NCBI GenBank assembly: GCA_024500155.1 | Contig: CM044856.1 | Coordinates: 49,538,303 to 49,602,302, forward strand | DNA from: Chenopodium formosanum | Lineage: Eukaryota > Streptophyta > Magnoliopsida > Caryophyllales > Amaranthaceae | DNA length: 64,000 nt | Reading direction: 5' to 3' | In this document: one piece after another, positions 54,714 through 64,000 of the stretch | How positions within the stretch are numbered: position 1 is the stretch's first letter | Layout: every line of letters starts with the position of its first letter | Program-made: the position numbers and the translations under genes | The notes under the pieces: model-generated | Databases searched by the model: none | The model's input: only the letters and a program-made list of their open reading frames with translations | Told to the model about the DNA's origin: nothing

Positions 54714-55510
54714 ATGTTAAAGTCCTACATTTCTAAATCCAAAGGTACTAATAAGAAGAACCTGGGGCAGTCATCTAAGACCCCCCAGGCTGCTAGTAGC
54801 TCGGAAACTGACAAAGAGTCGATCTATAATATAGCAGGCGGGTTCTCATGTGGTGGCCCAACTTTCCGGGGCACCAAGAGCCATCTTCGAAAGATGGATA
54901 ATGATGATGATGAGAAGGCGTCAGCTTGCTCCACCTTCCCAGACGTTTTGATCACTAAGAAGGGCAGGGGAAACGTCCGTCGCCCGCATGATGACCCGGT
55001 TGTCATTAAATGTAAGGTCGTCAATCAGCTGGTTGGGCGAATTCTTATTAGCATCGGCATCTCGTCAGGCATCATCAGTCAAAGGTGCTTGCATAAGCTG
55101 AAGTATAAACCTAGCAACATGCACCCGGTAAACCACCCCTTGGTTGGCTTTGGAGGGGGTATGGTGTACCCAATCGGTAGGATTAATCTACCCATTTGGC
55201 TAGAAGAGAAAGGAGAAGGACGACACTTGGTCGTTAAGTTCATGCTAGTTAGCTGACCAGCTATAACATTTTTTTAGGACGGCCGACTTTCAACGAGGCC
55301 AAGGCGTTAAGAATTCCTTCCCTCATGCTAATCAAGTATGAGAAGGATGACGGTTCAGTCGGTTCCTTGAATAAGGATTAGAAGACGACCCGGGAGTGTT
55401 ATCTCACAGCTGTCAAGTCCACTGCGGCCTTAGACGGCCAAGGATAGGAACCAATAGACCTTGACAATGTCAAGGACGTCAACCAACCCCCACCAGCAGC
55501 CGGAAAGAAA
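54714..55510 (+). pseudogene. OTA4 protease, active site lost
   Basis: A 180-codon open segment (54714-55256) contains DPVVIKCKVVNQLVGRILI, then SIGISSG where an active retropepsin has D-T/S-G, and later HPLVGFGG...YPIGRINLP. After a stop, LGRPTFNEAKAL follows in another frame (55275-55320), then TAGs near 55379 and 55446. The catalytic Asp is missing, so it is inactive even without the stops. It is one frame off gag. Confidence 0.8.
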
Positions 55511-55674
55511 GAAAGGCTTATCAACTAGTGGAGGTGAAGAAAGAGAAAAAATAGCAATTACTGACCAGTGAACGGTCAGATGAGCTCCGTCCTTAGCCGG
55601 CTGGTGAACATCTTTATATGCCTTTGGATGATAGCCGTCCAAAGCATACTGTTAAGGTTGGGATGGCTGCTTAT

Positions 55675-56428
55675 TGACGAGGGAATAAACGCGTCATCAA
55701 TTGTCTATCCCTAGATCAAATACAATTTATACAACCTAAAAAAACCTAATACGAGTATAAGGCAAGCATAGGGGTTGAACCACAGAGAACGGATAAACAC
55801 CACCAAATTTTATCGACAATTAAGCTAGTCCGGAATAGGAGATAAATAAACTAAAGTCTAAAGATGCTAAAACAAGAAATAAAACATTAAGGGAAATGGT
55901 TTAGGTATAGCATTCACTTGAACATGAACAAAGGCATACAAATTAAATCAATGGTAAACTAAACATGCATGAATATCGAAGTAAAGGGTCCAATCTACCC
56001 GCCTTCCGGTGTCAATTGGCTTCTCCTAACATAGCCTCTATGTTTCCACATTAGAACCATATACTAAGAGGTACTATTTAATAACAATCAATAGTAATGA
56101 ACCTCAACTAAGTCAACTTCCGTTACTTGTAAGCAAAGACTCATCTTTGATCAACTAACAACGTGCACTTGCAAGAAGACCAAAGAATATCAAGCATGCA
56201 AAGACTTTACTCACCATTAACATAACCCCAACATTATAAGCTTGAACAATTAGCAACTACACCATCCCCACGCCCTAGGCTAGGTGACTACTCACAAATC
56301 ATATTGAAAACAATATCAATCATCAAACTAATAAACATCAACATGATTAATAAGCAAAGTAGAAAAATCAAAGCAAATAAGCAAAATAAAAAACAAAGGT
56401 AAAGAGAAAGTGTAAGAGATAGCTCATT
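55675..56428 (-). mobile_element. S2: inverted S-family LTR fragment
   Basis: The sequence begins tgacgagggaataaacgcg, the reverse complement of the 3' end of S1, and follows S1 backwards to about position 52190 of S1. It then stops at gctcatt where S3 begins. Many small differences from S1 indicate an old copy. Confidence 0.85.
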
Positions 56429-57860
56429 TGACAAGGGAATAAACGCGTCGTCAATTGTCTATCCCTAGATCAAATACAATTTATACAACCTAAACAAACC
56501 TAATACGAGTATAAGACAAGCATAGGGGTCGAACCACAATGAACGGATAAACACCACCAAATGTTATCGACAATTAAGCTAGTCCGGAATAGGAGATAAA
56601 AAAACTAAAGTCTAAAGATGCTAAAACAAGAAATAAAACATTAAGGGAAATGGTTTAGGTATAGCATTCACTTAAACATGAACAAAGGCATAGAAATTAA
56701 ATCAATGGTAAACTAAACATGCATGAATATCTAAGTAAAGGGTCCAATCTAGCCGCCTTCCGAGGTCAATTGGCTTCTCCTAACATAGCCTATATGTTTC
56801 CACATTAGAACCATATACTAGGAGGAACTATTAAATAACAATCGATAGTAATGAACCTCAACTAAGTCAACTTCCGTTACTTGTTAGCGAAGACTCATAT
56901 TTAATCAACTAACAACGTGCACTTGCAAGAAGACAAAAGAATATCAAGCATGCAAAGACTTTAATCACCATTAACATAACCCTAACATTATAAGCATGAA
57001 CAATTAGCAACTACACCATCCCCACACCCTTGGCTAGGTGACTACTCATAAATCATATTAAAAACAATATCAATCATCAAATCAATAAGCATTAACATGA
57101 TTAATAAGAAAAGAAGAAAAATCAAAGCAAATAAGCAAAATAAAAAACAAAGGTAAAGAGAAAAGAGTAAGAGATTGCTCATTAATTGAAGATGAAGGTC
57201 TAAAAAGGATTGAACAAGCTCCTTCTTCAAAATCCAAGTTCATTAATGAAGAAAACCACACTTTCTCTCTCTACCAATGAAGATTAATCCTAACCTAAAC
57301 CTAATTAGAGAGTAGAATAGATAGTTATTGTCTCCCCTTTTTTAATTACCCCCAAAATTGGGTATTTATACTAACTTAATAAAACTAGGAAAAATAGAAA
57401 AAAAAAAAGAAGGAAATAAAAAGAAAATAAAAGAGAAAAGAAATAAAAGAGAAAAGAAATAAGAAAAGGAAAAGAAAAGAAATAAAATTAAAACAAAAGG
57501 AAAATAAAACAAAATCAAATCAGACCCTCTTCTTTCTTCTTCCTTTGCATCCGAACACCACCGTTCATCAATAATAATCATTGAATCACCACCATTGATC
57601 ATAATCAATGCTCCAAATCTCTGGATATCAACACCAATTGCATCATCATCTTCATTATTAGAACGGTTGATCTTCATTAATAACCACGTGTGAAGCTCGT
57701 GGAGTGGTTCGATCGAACCGATGGTTGGTTCGACCGAACTACGGGGTTGGTTCGGACGAACCATGGGAGTGTTCGACCACTCCTCTTTGAATAACAAAAC
57801 CTCCAAAGTTTCTGACTCGCACTTCGACCGAACTCTTATTGGTTTGCTCGAACTTGATTA
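56429..57860 (-). mobile_element. S3: second inverted S-family LTR, inside S2
   Basis: It begins tgacaagggaataaacgcg and repeats S2, then extends beyond it through the TATA box (minus TATAAATA, about 57363-57370) to the GGTTCGG array (57704-57856). Homology to the first 470 bp of S1 is not visible. It lies inside or against S2 at tcatt. A purine-rich A/G run (57385-57520) is inserted between TATA and array relative to S1. Confidence 0.8.
57704..57856. repeat. GGTTCGACCGAACC palindrome array in S3
   Basis: Units ggttcgatcgaacc, ggttcgaccgaact, ggttcggacgaacc and ttcgaccgaact occur. It is an inverted, degenerated version of the S1 array. Confidence 0.8.
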
Positions 57861-58445
57861 ATTCGCTAATTGCTCTGATTTTTTGCCGTTTCTTGTGCGA
57901 ATTGGTTGCTTAATTGTTGCTGGTTTAGGTGCGTGAGAATGGTGGTGCTGTGGTTGATTGTGGTGGCGAAGGAACAGGGGATAATTGGGGTGTTGGTGGT
58001 TGCAATTGCGGAATCGGGTGAGTAATTGTGGTGGACTGGTGGCAGCAGGGGGTTCTGGTTGTTGGGTGCGAAGGGTTGCTGTGGTTGTGTATTGGGTTGC
58101 AGCTTTGGTGGTTGTGGGGTTGCGCGTTGGTGGTCAGATGCGTGGGAGCTGGAGGTGAGGGAGAAACCGTGGCTGCTGATTTCTAATGGTGGTGAGATGG
58201 AGGTCCTTGGTGTGCGCTGTTGCGAATGCTATTGGTGGAGGAAAATAGTAGGCTGCGGTTGTGGTGGCTGGTGAGATGAATTGGTGGTTGCGTGAGGGAG
58301 CAGGGGAAAAGGTTGGTGGTGGCTGCTCTATTGCGCGAGTGAAGGAGAGGGAGCAGCAATGGTTAATTAGTGAATAGCGAAGCAGGGGCTGTTGGATGTT
58401 GCAGGTTGCAGGAGCTGGGGAGAAGTGTGGTGTAGGATAGGATAT
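57861..58445. other. G/T-rich plus-strand segment, unidentified
   Basis: About 580 bp with extreme strand asymmetry (ggtggttgtggtgg phrases) form a low-complexity run. The open frames on both strands (58026-58274 plus, 58134-58475 minus) follow from the composition and have no motifs. It may be a rapidly evolving LTR part of S3 or S2, or unrelated DNA that the Athila-like element entered. Confidence 0.5.
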
Positions 58446-59525
58446 TAACAGGGTAAAGTCGTATCCCCTAATCAAAAATAATTACCTAAATCACTAACTA
58501 AGGTAGATAGGGAAGTAGGGTCGATCTCCACAGGGAAACTAGTCTTTTTCTCCTAATTAATTATTATAATCTAAACTATTTAAGTAACCAATATTTATAG
58601 TTGAATAAGAAACTAAACTAAAAAGAGTAAGAATAGGGAGAAAATAATATATAAAGGATCTAGGGCATAGGTTCACCAATAAATAATATTCCGGGGTAAA
58701 ATAGGGTAATAAATCATTGACATTGCATAAATAACATGATTAACAGGCTCTCGCAATTTATTAATCAACATAGATCTAACAGGCTCTCGCAATTTACTAG
58801 ATCTAAGTTCTCATTGAAAATAGCCTTTAATATCAAATTAACATTTGCTCAATTCATCAATTTAATATTGCTATACTTTTACAAGTCGTAATTGTAAAAC
58901 ATTAAAACAATCCAATAAGAAATTATCATGCAATACCAACAATCAATAATAGTTAATCATCAATGCATCAATCAACCAGATTGTAAAGGGCTCTCGCTAC
59001 TTATTACAATCACACAATTAATTTATCGGTATTAAATCTCATCTCTCAAATCTTGACTTAACCATTTATAAATTAACTTGCCTATTGAAACTAGACCTAA
59101 ACATTAATTCTCATCTCTCGATTCTTGAATCAATATTGTCAAACTCATGCATAAAAGATAGGCCTAATCTAGTCACAGAGCATTAAATCAATCAATAGGA
59201 AATTAATCTAGCATTGATAATCAACAACAATAATTTACCCCTTCATATTATTTATGGATCCCCACAAACCCTAGAAATTAAACTACTCACACATAATCAA
59301 TTATAGACTAAACAAAGCAATAAAATAAATCATGATGAAAGAAGTAAAATAAATAAGATAAAGGGAAGAAAAAAATCGTTACCAAAATAATCTGGAATTA
59401 ATCAAAGAAATAAGAACAAAGGTTTAGAGAGAGAGTTTAGAGAGAGAAGTCTAAGTAGAGAGAGAAAGACTAAGGAATAAGATTAAGAGAAGAAGAAGTA
59501 GTCCTAAAATCGTATTACGGAGGAG

Positions 59526-59533
59526 TATTTATA
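59526..59533 (-). promoter_or_regulatory. Athila-like LTR TATA box
   Basis: TATAAATA on the minus strand is embedded in an inverted repeat (ggagtat...atactcc). Confidence 0.65.
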
Positions 59534-59597
59534 CTCCGTTCAAAAGTCCTAAACTAAAACAAATTAAAACGACGTTAATCGTCTACTAACAATAACA

Positions 59598-59766
59598 CAC
59601 GCCCGATCGGGCGAGGTACCGCCCGATCGGGCGCGTCTTTTTTGCTCATTACTACTAATCTCGCGCCCGGCCGGGCGCGTCACCGGGCGCCAGTCTAAGC
59701 TTCTCCCGCCCGGCCGGGCACCGACCTTTGCTTCTCCCGCCCGGCCGGGCGCCCTTTCGGGCGGCT
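59598..59766. repeat. GCCCGATCGGGC / GCCCGGCCGGGC palindrome array
   Basis: Two units cgcccgatcgggcg and three to four units gcccggccgggcg, plus partial ones (accgggcgcc, cctttcgggcgg), are spaced by t/c-rich linkers, 65-233 bp upstream of the TATA box. A further degenerate pair is at 62041-62072. Confidence 0.92.
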
Positions 59767-60147
59767 CTCTTGGGCCACTATTTTGGCTACGATTGAGCTC
59801 TAATTCTTCGAGCCAATCTGGGTTTCCTCTTTGGGTCTTTAATACTCGGTCCAAATGCCCCGGTATCACACATACCAAGCCCTTAATTACCGGTTTGATG
59901 GCTCTAACCGGCCTTGGGCTATAAAATCTGGTCGTGCTTCTCCAATGTTCATGATTTCTCCAAAATATCTCGGAATAATACTCAAAAAGTATAAATCCCT
60001 GCAAAAGTCAACAAAATCTACGAAAACAGTAGAAAGCACCAATTAGTAATAAAAGTGGCTCTAAAGAGCCAAAAACACTACTAATTATGATCAAGGGACG
60101 GGGGTAAAATACTATATAAAATAGACACATCAAACTCCCCCAAGCCA

Positions 60148-62564
60148 AACCTTTGCTTGTCCTTAAGCAAAGATCTCATCAATGAATCAATAAATAAGCT
60201 TCACCCCAAAAAGTAAAAATCAAGCACAAACGATCCAGGGTAAATCAAATAAACATGCTTCAAAGTCAACCAATCAAATCCATCCAATTACCTTTCTTCC
60301 CTAACAATTGTCAAATAGAGCAAACCACAAGAGCATATAGAATTCAAGACTAGTGTTCACACACTCGACTCTCATTTTTGTGGCGAGTAAAAGATGTGCT
60401 CGATCGCTCTCCATCCAATTCCTTTATGTGAACAATGCCCTTCCAACTCACACTCTCGCGTGTATAAAACAATGAACGCTCAATCCTACTAGTCGACTCA
60501 AAATATGTCAAATCATAACTTGTATTGATAAACAACACTTTCACATTCATACAATTCTATGCACAAAGGTCGGAAGGTCTTTAAATCTTGTAATGTAAGG
60601 CTAGGGTAAAGGGTAGGAATCATTTGGGAACAAGTGAGAGTAAAGCTATGCTTAAGGGAGCAAATCCTAATAAAGCCCATGATCAAAATAAATAATGATC
60701 AACATCTCCTACATAACCAACTCTAACATCAACCAAAAAAAAAACTCCAATCATAATAAATAATCCCAACTCTTACAATTTCACTCATAAGATATAATAA
60801 TGAAGAAGTAGAGTGAATAAACAAACTTTATTTTCCAAACTTGAATATTTCATTGAGGCTCAAAATTACTTTTCTTTTGATCACCCTCCAACTAGAACAT
60901 TTGAACATTTTTTTTCTCTTGAAGTTCACTTATTTTTTCACATTTTTTTCTTTTGAACTTCTATTTTTTTTCATAACATCATGCTTTATTTTTTTTTGAA
61001 GAAAATATAACTCTCAAACTCATTAAAAATAAACATGAATAATTAACAAAACAACTTCTCAAAAGCCCACCCAAATTGTACAAATAATAAGTACACTACA
61101 AACTCCTTCACCTCACTCACTAATAGCTCCCCCAAGCCAAGCTTGAGACTAGTAACCAATGGGGCAAAATAGGCTTGTAATGTGGATGATAAACAACAAA
61201 AAGTGAAGGCAACAACATGGGTAGCAAGAAGGGAACAAATGTATCTACAATCATCTGGAGGCTACCTAAAAGAACAAATGCCTTCGTCCTCCACAATGTG
61301 CATAATAATGAATCGTATAAACATTACTTATAGTTCCAAACCAATACTCAAATTCATTGACATACGAGGAACTATGGAACCATCACACATTTCCTAACCA
61401 AATCAACTAGTCAAGCACTATATTCACAAGTAGTTGGACAAAATTGACGCATGTTAAGGTTTCAAGGCAATCAAACTTCAAATCATGATCAACTAATCCA
61501 CAATTCTTATCATCAAATACCAAGAATCCAAACAATTTTCTCAAGTAAGGGGCACAGGGAAGCATGATTTACAATCATTGGAACAAAACTATCCTATGAA
61601 ATTAATAAAATCTACACTAAGAAAAATAAAAATAAAAAGAGAAGAGAGAGAGTGAAAGATGTACCATACGAACACGAGAACCTCCCCCCAAGCTAAATCA
61701 GACAATGTCCTCATTGTCTTAAAGGGAAGCTAGTAGTCAAGGTGACTACTCTTCATCATCACCACATCAATTTCACCAAAGCCTCGAGGATTGCAATGCA
61801 TCTCTTTGGAACAAAATTGGGCAAGAAAGAAACAAAGTGTTAGTGGGAAAAAGTTCAAATTTGAGTCAGGTTCACTATTATGATTATAACTTTTGATATA
61901 TAAATGATATAACAGTAATTTTAATTGCATTGGAAACTAGACTTGAAGAGATTTCCAACTACAGGTCACACGCAAAAATCAGATAAGAAACGCAAAAGTT
62001 ATGGCTTGTCGAAGTTGACAAAGTTGCTGACGCGTACGCGCGCCCGATCGAGCGAGCTCTGCCCAATCGGGCCCGTGCTACTGATTTGACGGGGCAGCTT
62101 GCTGCTGCTAATTGCCCCAGGATTCCTTTAGCCCTTCGATCTTTTCTCAACTTTTCTAGTATTTCTGCACAAAATCACACTCCCACAAATATAAGATATA
62201 CTCTCCTCTACCTCTCTAAAAAAAACAAAAAAAAAAAAAAAAAAAAAAAAAACACACACAAACAAATAAATAAATAAAATAAATAAATAAAAAACAACAA
62301 AATACGGGTTGCCTCCCGCAAAGCGCTAGTTTATCAAGGTCCCGCTCGACCATACTCCTTCTCTCAATCGGAAGAATTCAATGCCTTGAGTAACTTATCA
62401 AACGCTCCTGCAAACATTTCATTAAGCACTATATAGGGCTTAATAGCAAGCACATTATTTATCCCTACAAAGAAAAAGTTAGGAGCACATAAAGAGAACT
62501 CAAGGTAGAAAGAAAAATCAAAAGAGGGAGATGAAAATACACCACAACCTTCTATTTCCTCCGC
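60148..62564 (-). other. Athila-like interior, non-coding
   Basis: No gene is recognised. It contains poly-T/poly-A rich stretches (60900-61000), a (GCCCGATCGAGC) pair at 62041-62072 and an A-run at 62222-62252 followed by caca/aata repeats. The small open frames 61182-61397 and 61730-61930 have no motifs. Confidence 0.65.
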
Positions 62565-63029
62565 TCAAAGTTTAGAATTAATATAACGAACATGGAGGTA
62601 GTCATTGTCTTTATCATCCAATAATGACTTTAAAATTTTACCATCATAAATAACCTCATCATCAACAAAGGAATTATCAACCACCGTTTCTACAACTAAT
62701 GAATTTTCAATCACTGATTCGTCAACCAATGATTTTTCAACCACAAATTCTATAACCGATGGTTCTTCATCCTCAATAACATTCATATTATTATAGTGTC
62801 CATAGACTTTTTCATCAAGAGCCTTCCAATAACTTTCATTAGCAACTAATCGTTTCCGAATATGATCATATGTGTACGGAAAGACTCTAAAATCATCCGG
62901 AGCAAGCACAAAAAACTCACTATAAGGGCATTCAGGATTTTCATGACAAAGACGTTGACAACTACAGTAGTTAGATGCTGCATAAAAATTATATAATTCT
63001 TGTAGTGACATACGCATGGATATTTTCAA
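62565..63029 (-). CDS. Unrecognised 154-aa ORF next to the PBS of the Athila-like element
   Basis: From ATG 63029 (or Met codons 63020 and 63014) to 62565. The first half is Cys-containing (CSCQRLCHENPECPYSEF) and aromatic. The second half is acidic with a reiterated (F/L)V(V/D)E(S/T)V-type phrase of about 9 residues. It sits 115 nt from the PBS, where gag would start. It has no zinc-knuckle spacing that I recognise. It may be a relic of a gag N-terminus or an independent small gene. Being open over 154 codons in AT-rich DNA is mildly notable. Confidence 0.4.
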   Translation of the reverse strand: MKISMRMSLQELYNFYAASNYCSCQRLCHENPECPYSEFFVLAPDDFRVFPYTYDHIRKRLVANESYWKALDEKVYGHYNNMNVIEDEEPSVIEFVVEKSLVDESVIENSLVVETVVDNSFVDDEVIYDGKILKSLLDDKDNDYLHVRYINSKL

Positions 63030-63143
63030 CTCATAAAAAAAAATATATAAAAATTAAAAAAAAATAAATAAATTAAAAAAAAATAAATAAATTAAAAATA
63101 ATCTAGACTCTAATAATAATAAGAAATAAAAATAAAACCGTTT

Positions 63144-63161
63144 CCCCAGCAACGGCGCAAA
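63144..63161 (-). promoter_or_regulatory. Athila-like primer-binding site
   Basis: Minus-strand TTGCGCCGTTGCTGGGGA, five bases from the LTR. It resembles the Athila PBS with two substitutions. Confidence 0.75.
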
Positions 63162-63165
63162 ATTT

Positions 63166-64000
63166 TGACAGGGTAAAGTCGTATCCCCTAATAAAAAATA
63201 ATTACCTAAATCACTAACTAAGGTAGATAGGGAAGTAGGGTCGATCTCCACAGGGAAACTAGTCTTTTTACTCCTAATTTATTATTATAATCTAAACTAT
63301 TTAAGTAACCAATATTTATAGTTGAATAAGAAACTAAACTAAAAAGAGTAAGAATAGGGAGAAAATAATATATAAAGGATCTAGGGCATAGGTTCACCAA
63401 TAAATAATATTCCGGGGTAAAATAGGGTAATCAATCATTGACATTGCATAAATAACATGATTAACAGGCTCTCGTAATTTATTAATCAACATAGATCTAA
63501 CAGGCTCTCGCAATTTACTAGATCTAAGTTCTCATTGAAAATAGCCTTTAATATCAAATTAACATCTGCTCAATTCATCAATTAAATATTGTTATACTTT
63601 TACAAGCCGCAATTGTAAAACATTAAAACAATCCAATAAGAAATTATCATGCAATACCAACAATCAATAATAGTTAATCATCAATGCATCAATCAACCAG
63701 ATTGTAAAGGGCTCTCGCTACTTATTACAATCACACAATTAATTTATTGGTATTAAATCTCATCTCTCGAATCTTGACTTAACTATTTATAAATTAACTT
63801 GCCTATTGAAACTAGACCTAAACATTAATTCTCATCTCTCGATTCTTAAATCAATATTGTCAAACTCATGCATAAAAGATAGGCCTAATCTAGTCACAGA
63901 TCATTAAATCAATCAATAGGAAATTAATCTAGCATTGATAATCAACAACAATAATTTACCCCTTCATATTATTTATGGATCCCCACAAACCCTAGAAATT
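63166..64000 (-). repeat. Athila-like 5' LTR, cut by window end
   Basis: It starts tgacagggtaaagtcg and runs parallel to 58446-59280 with few differences. The rest, including the TATA and palindrome array, lies beyond the window. Confidence 0.85.

Larger units (their letters stand above)
50732..55674 (+). mobile_element. OTA4: decayed Ty3/gypsy element, 3' part missing
   Basis: The 5' LTR (50732-52965, itself interrupted by S1) is followed by a PBS TGGCGTCGTCTGTGGGGA, gag and protease on the plus strand. At 55675 the element gives way to an inverted S-family LTR, so RT, integrase and 3' LTR are absent. The gag type (DHFMAYTNLMYLQGLDD) differs from TAT1-3. Confidence 0.85.
58446..60132 (-). 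repeat. Athila-like 3' LTR
   Basis: 1687 bp, TGATGTGTC...CCCTGTTA in element orientation. The minus-strand TATA (TATAAATA) is at 59526-59533 and the palindrome array at 59598-59766. The motif acaggctctcgcaattta recurs at 58745 and 58787. Confidence 0.85.
58446..64000 (-). mobile_element. Athila-like non-autonomous element, right end outside window
   Basis: Two copies of one LTR (58446-60132 and 63166 to the window end) enclose 3.0 kb. On the minus strand the PBS (63144-63161) reads TTTGCGCCGTTGCTGGGGA, close to the TGGCGCCGTTGCCGGGGA type of Athila, and the PPT (60133-60147) is cttgggggagttt-like. Internal landmarks typical of Athila relatives are the ggttgcctcccgcaaagcgct block at 62308 and the cttgggggaggt-like tracts near 61130 and 61685. 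No gag-pol is present. Confidence 0.85.

Noticed and set aside
58026..58475. Gene in the G/T-rich block
   Set aside because: The frames are low complexity on both strands and without motifs.

Overview
The window is repeat-dominated nuclear DNA of a flowering plant, probably a eudicot. A Caryophyllales/Amaranthaceae origin is only a guess. It contains spliced plant-type gene fragments, Ty3/gypsy elements of the Tat/Ogre and Athila types, a CACTA element, hAT- and Tourist-like MITEs and long AT-rich tracts. I see no clearly intact host gene, no rRNA or tRNA gene and nothing prokaryotic. Nearly all of it is nested transposable elements, most of them decayed.

Layout. (1) Positions 1-27183: a very large Tat/Ogre-type LTR retrotransposon on the minus strand (called TAT1). 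Its 5' LTR is 25201-27183 and its 3' LTR lies beyond the left edge. It carries gag with three zinc-knuckle modules, protease, RT, RNase H and integrase. An internal tandem duplication of about 4.6 kb repeats gag-C to RNase H. Two degenerate spliced genes (DUF7745-like and plant-mobile-domain-like) run antisense beyond the integrase. An 8.36-kb non-coding LTR element (LARD1, 6856-15211, TSD taact) sits in the distal duplicate. (2) Positions 27184-45357: a second, gag-only Tat element on the minus strand (TAT2). Its 3' LTR was broken by TAT1 and its 5' LTR is truncated at 45357. It holds a hAT MITE (30576-31227) and a complete gag-only element on the plus strand (TAT3, 33481-42884, TSD agtat) whose 353-aa gag is open. 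(3) Positions 45358-48193: a degenerate multi-exon minus-strand gene of the plant DUF1985/Ulp1-transposon type, cut off by TAT2 and carrying a Tourist-like MITE. (4) Positions 48646-50541: a CACTA element without transposase (TSD taa). (5) Positions 50732-55674: a plus-strand Ty3 element (OTA4) with decayed gag-protease. Its 5' LTR contains a solo LTR (S1, 51127-52864, TSD gagct), and its 3' part is lost at two inverted copies of the same LTR family (S2, S3). (6) Positions 58446-64000: an Athila-like, mostly non-coding minus-strand element whose 5' LTR leaves the window.

How the parts relate. TAT1 encodes the enzymes that gag-only relatives such as TAT2 and TAT3 would need in trans, but its present copies are inactivated: RT, integrase or reading frame is damaged in each. 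TAT3 looks like the youngest insertion.

The most interesting signal is structural. Several LTR families here carry their own clustered GC-rich palindromes just upstream of the LTR TATA box: TGGCGCCA in TAT1/TAT2, GGTTCGGCCGAACC in S1/S3, GCCCGATCGGGC or GCCCGGCCGGGC in the Athila element, and one perfect 20-bp palindrome in LARD1. The TAT1 antisense gene has the same promoter layout. In addition, the Tat leaders carry two such clusters between PBS and gag, and TAT3 uses an unrelated motif (CACGGCA/TGCCGTG) at similar positions. This could be a shared promoter, RNA-dimerisation or chromatin device. That reading is inference.
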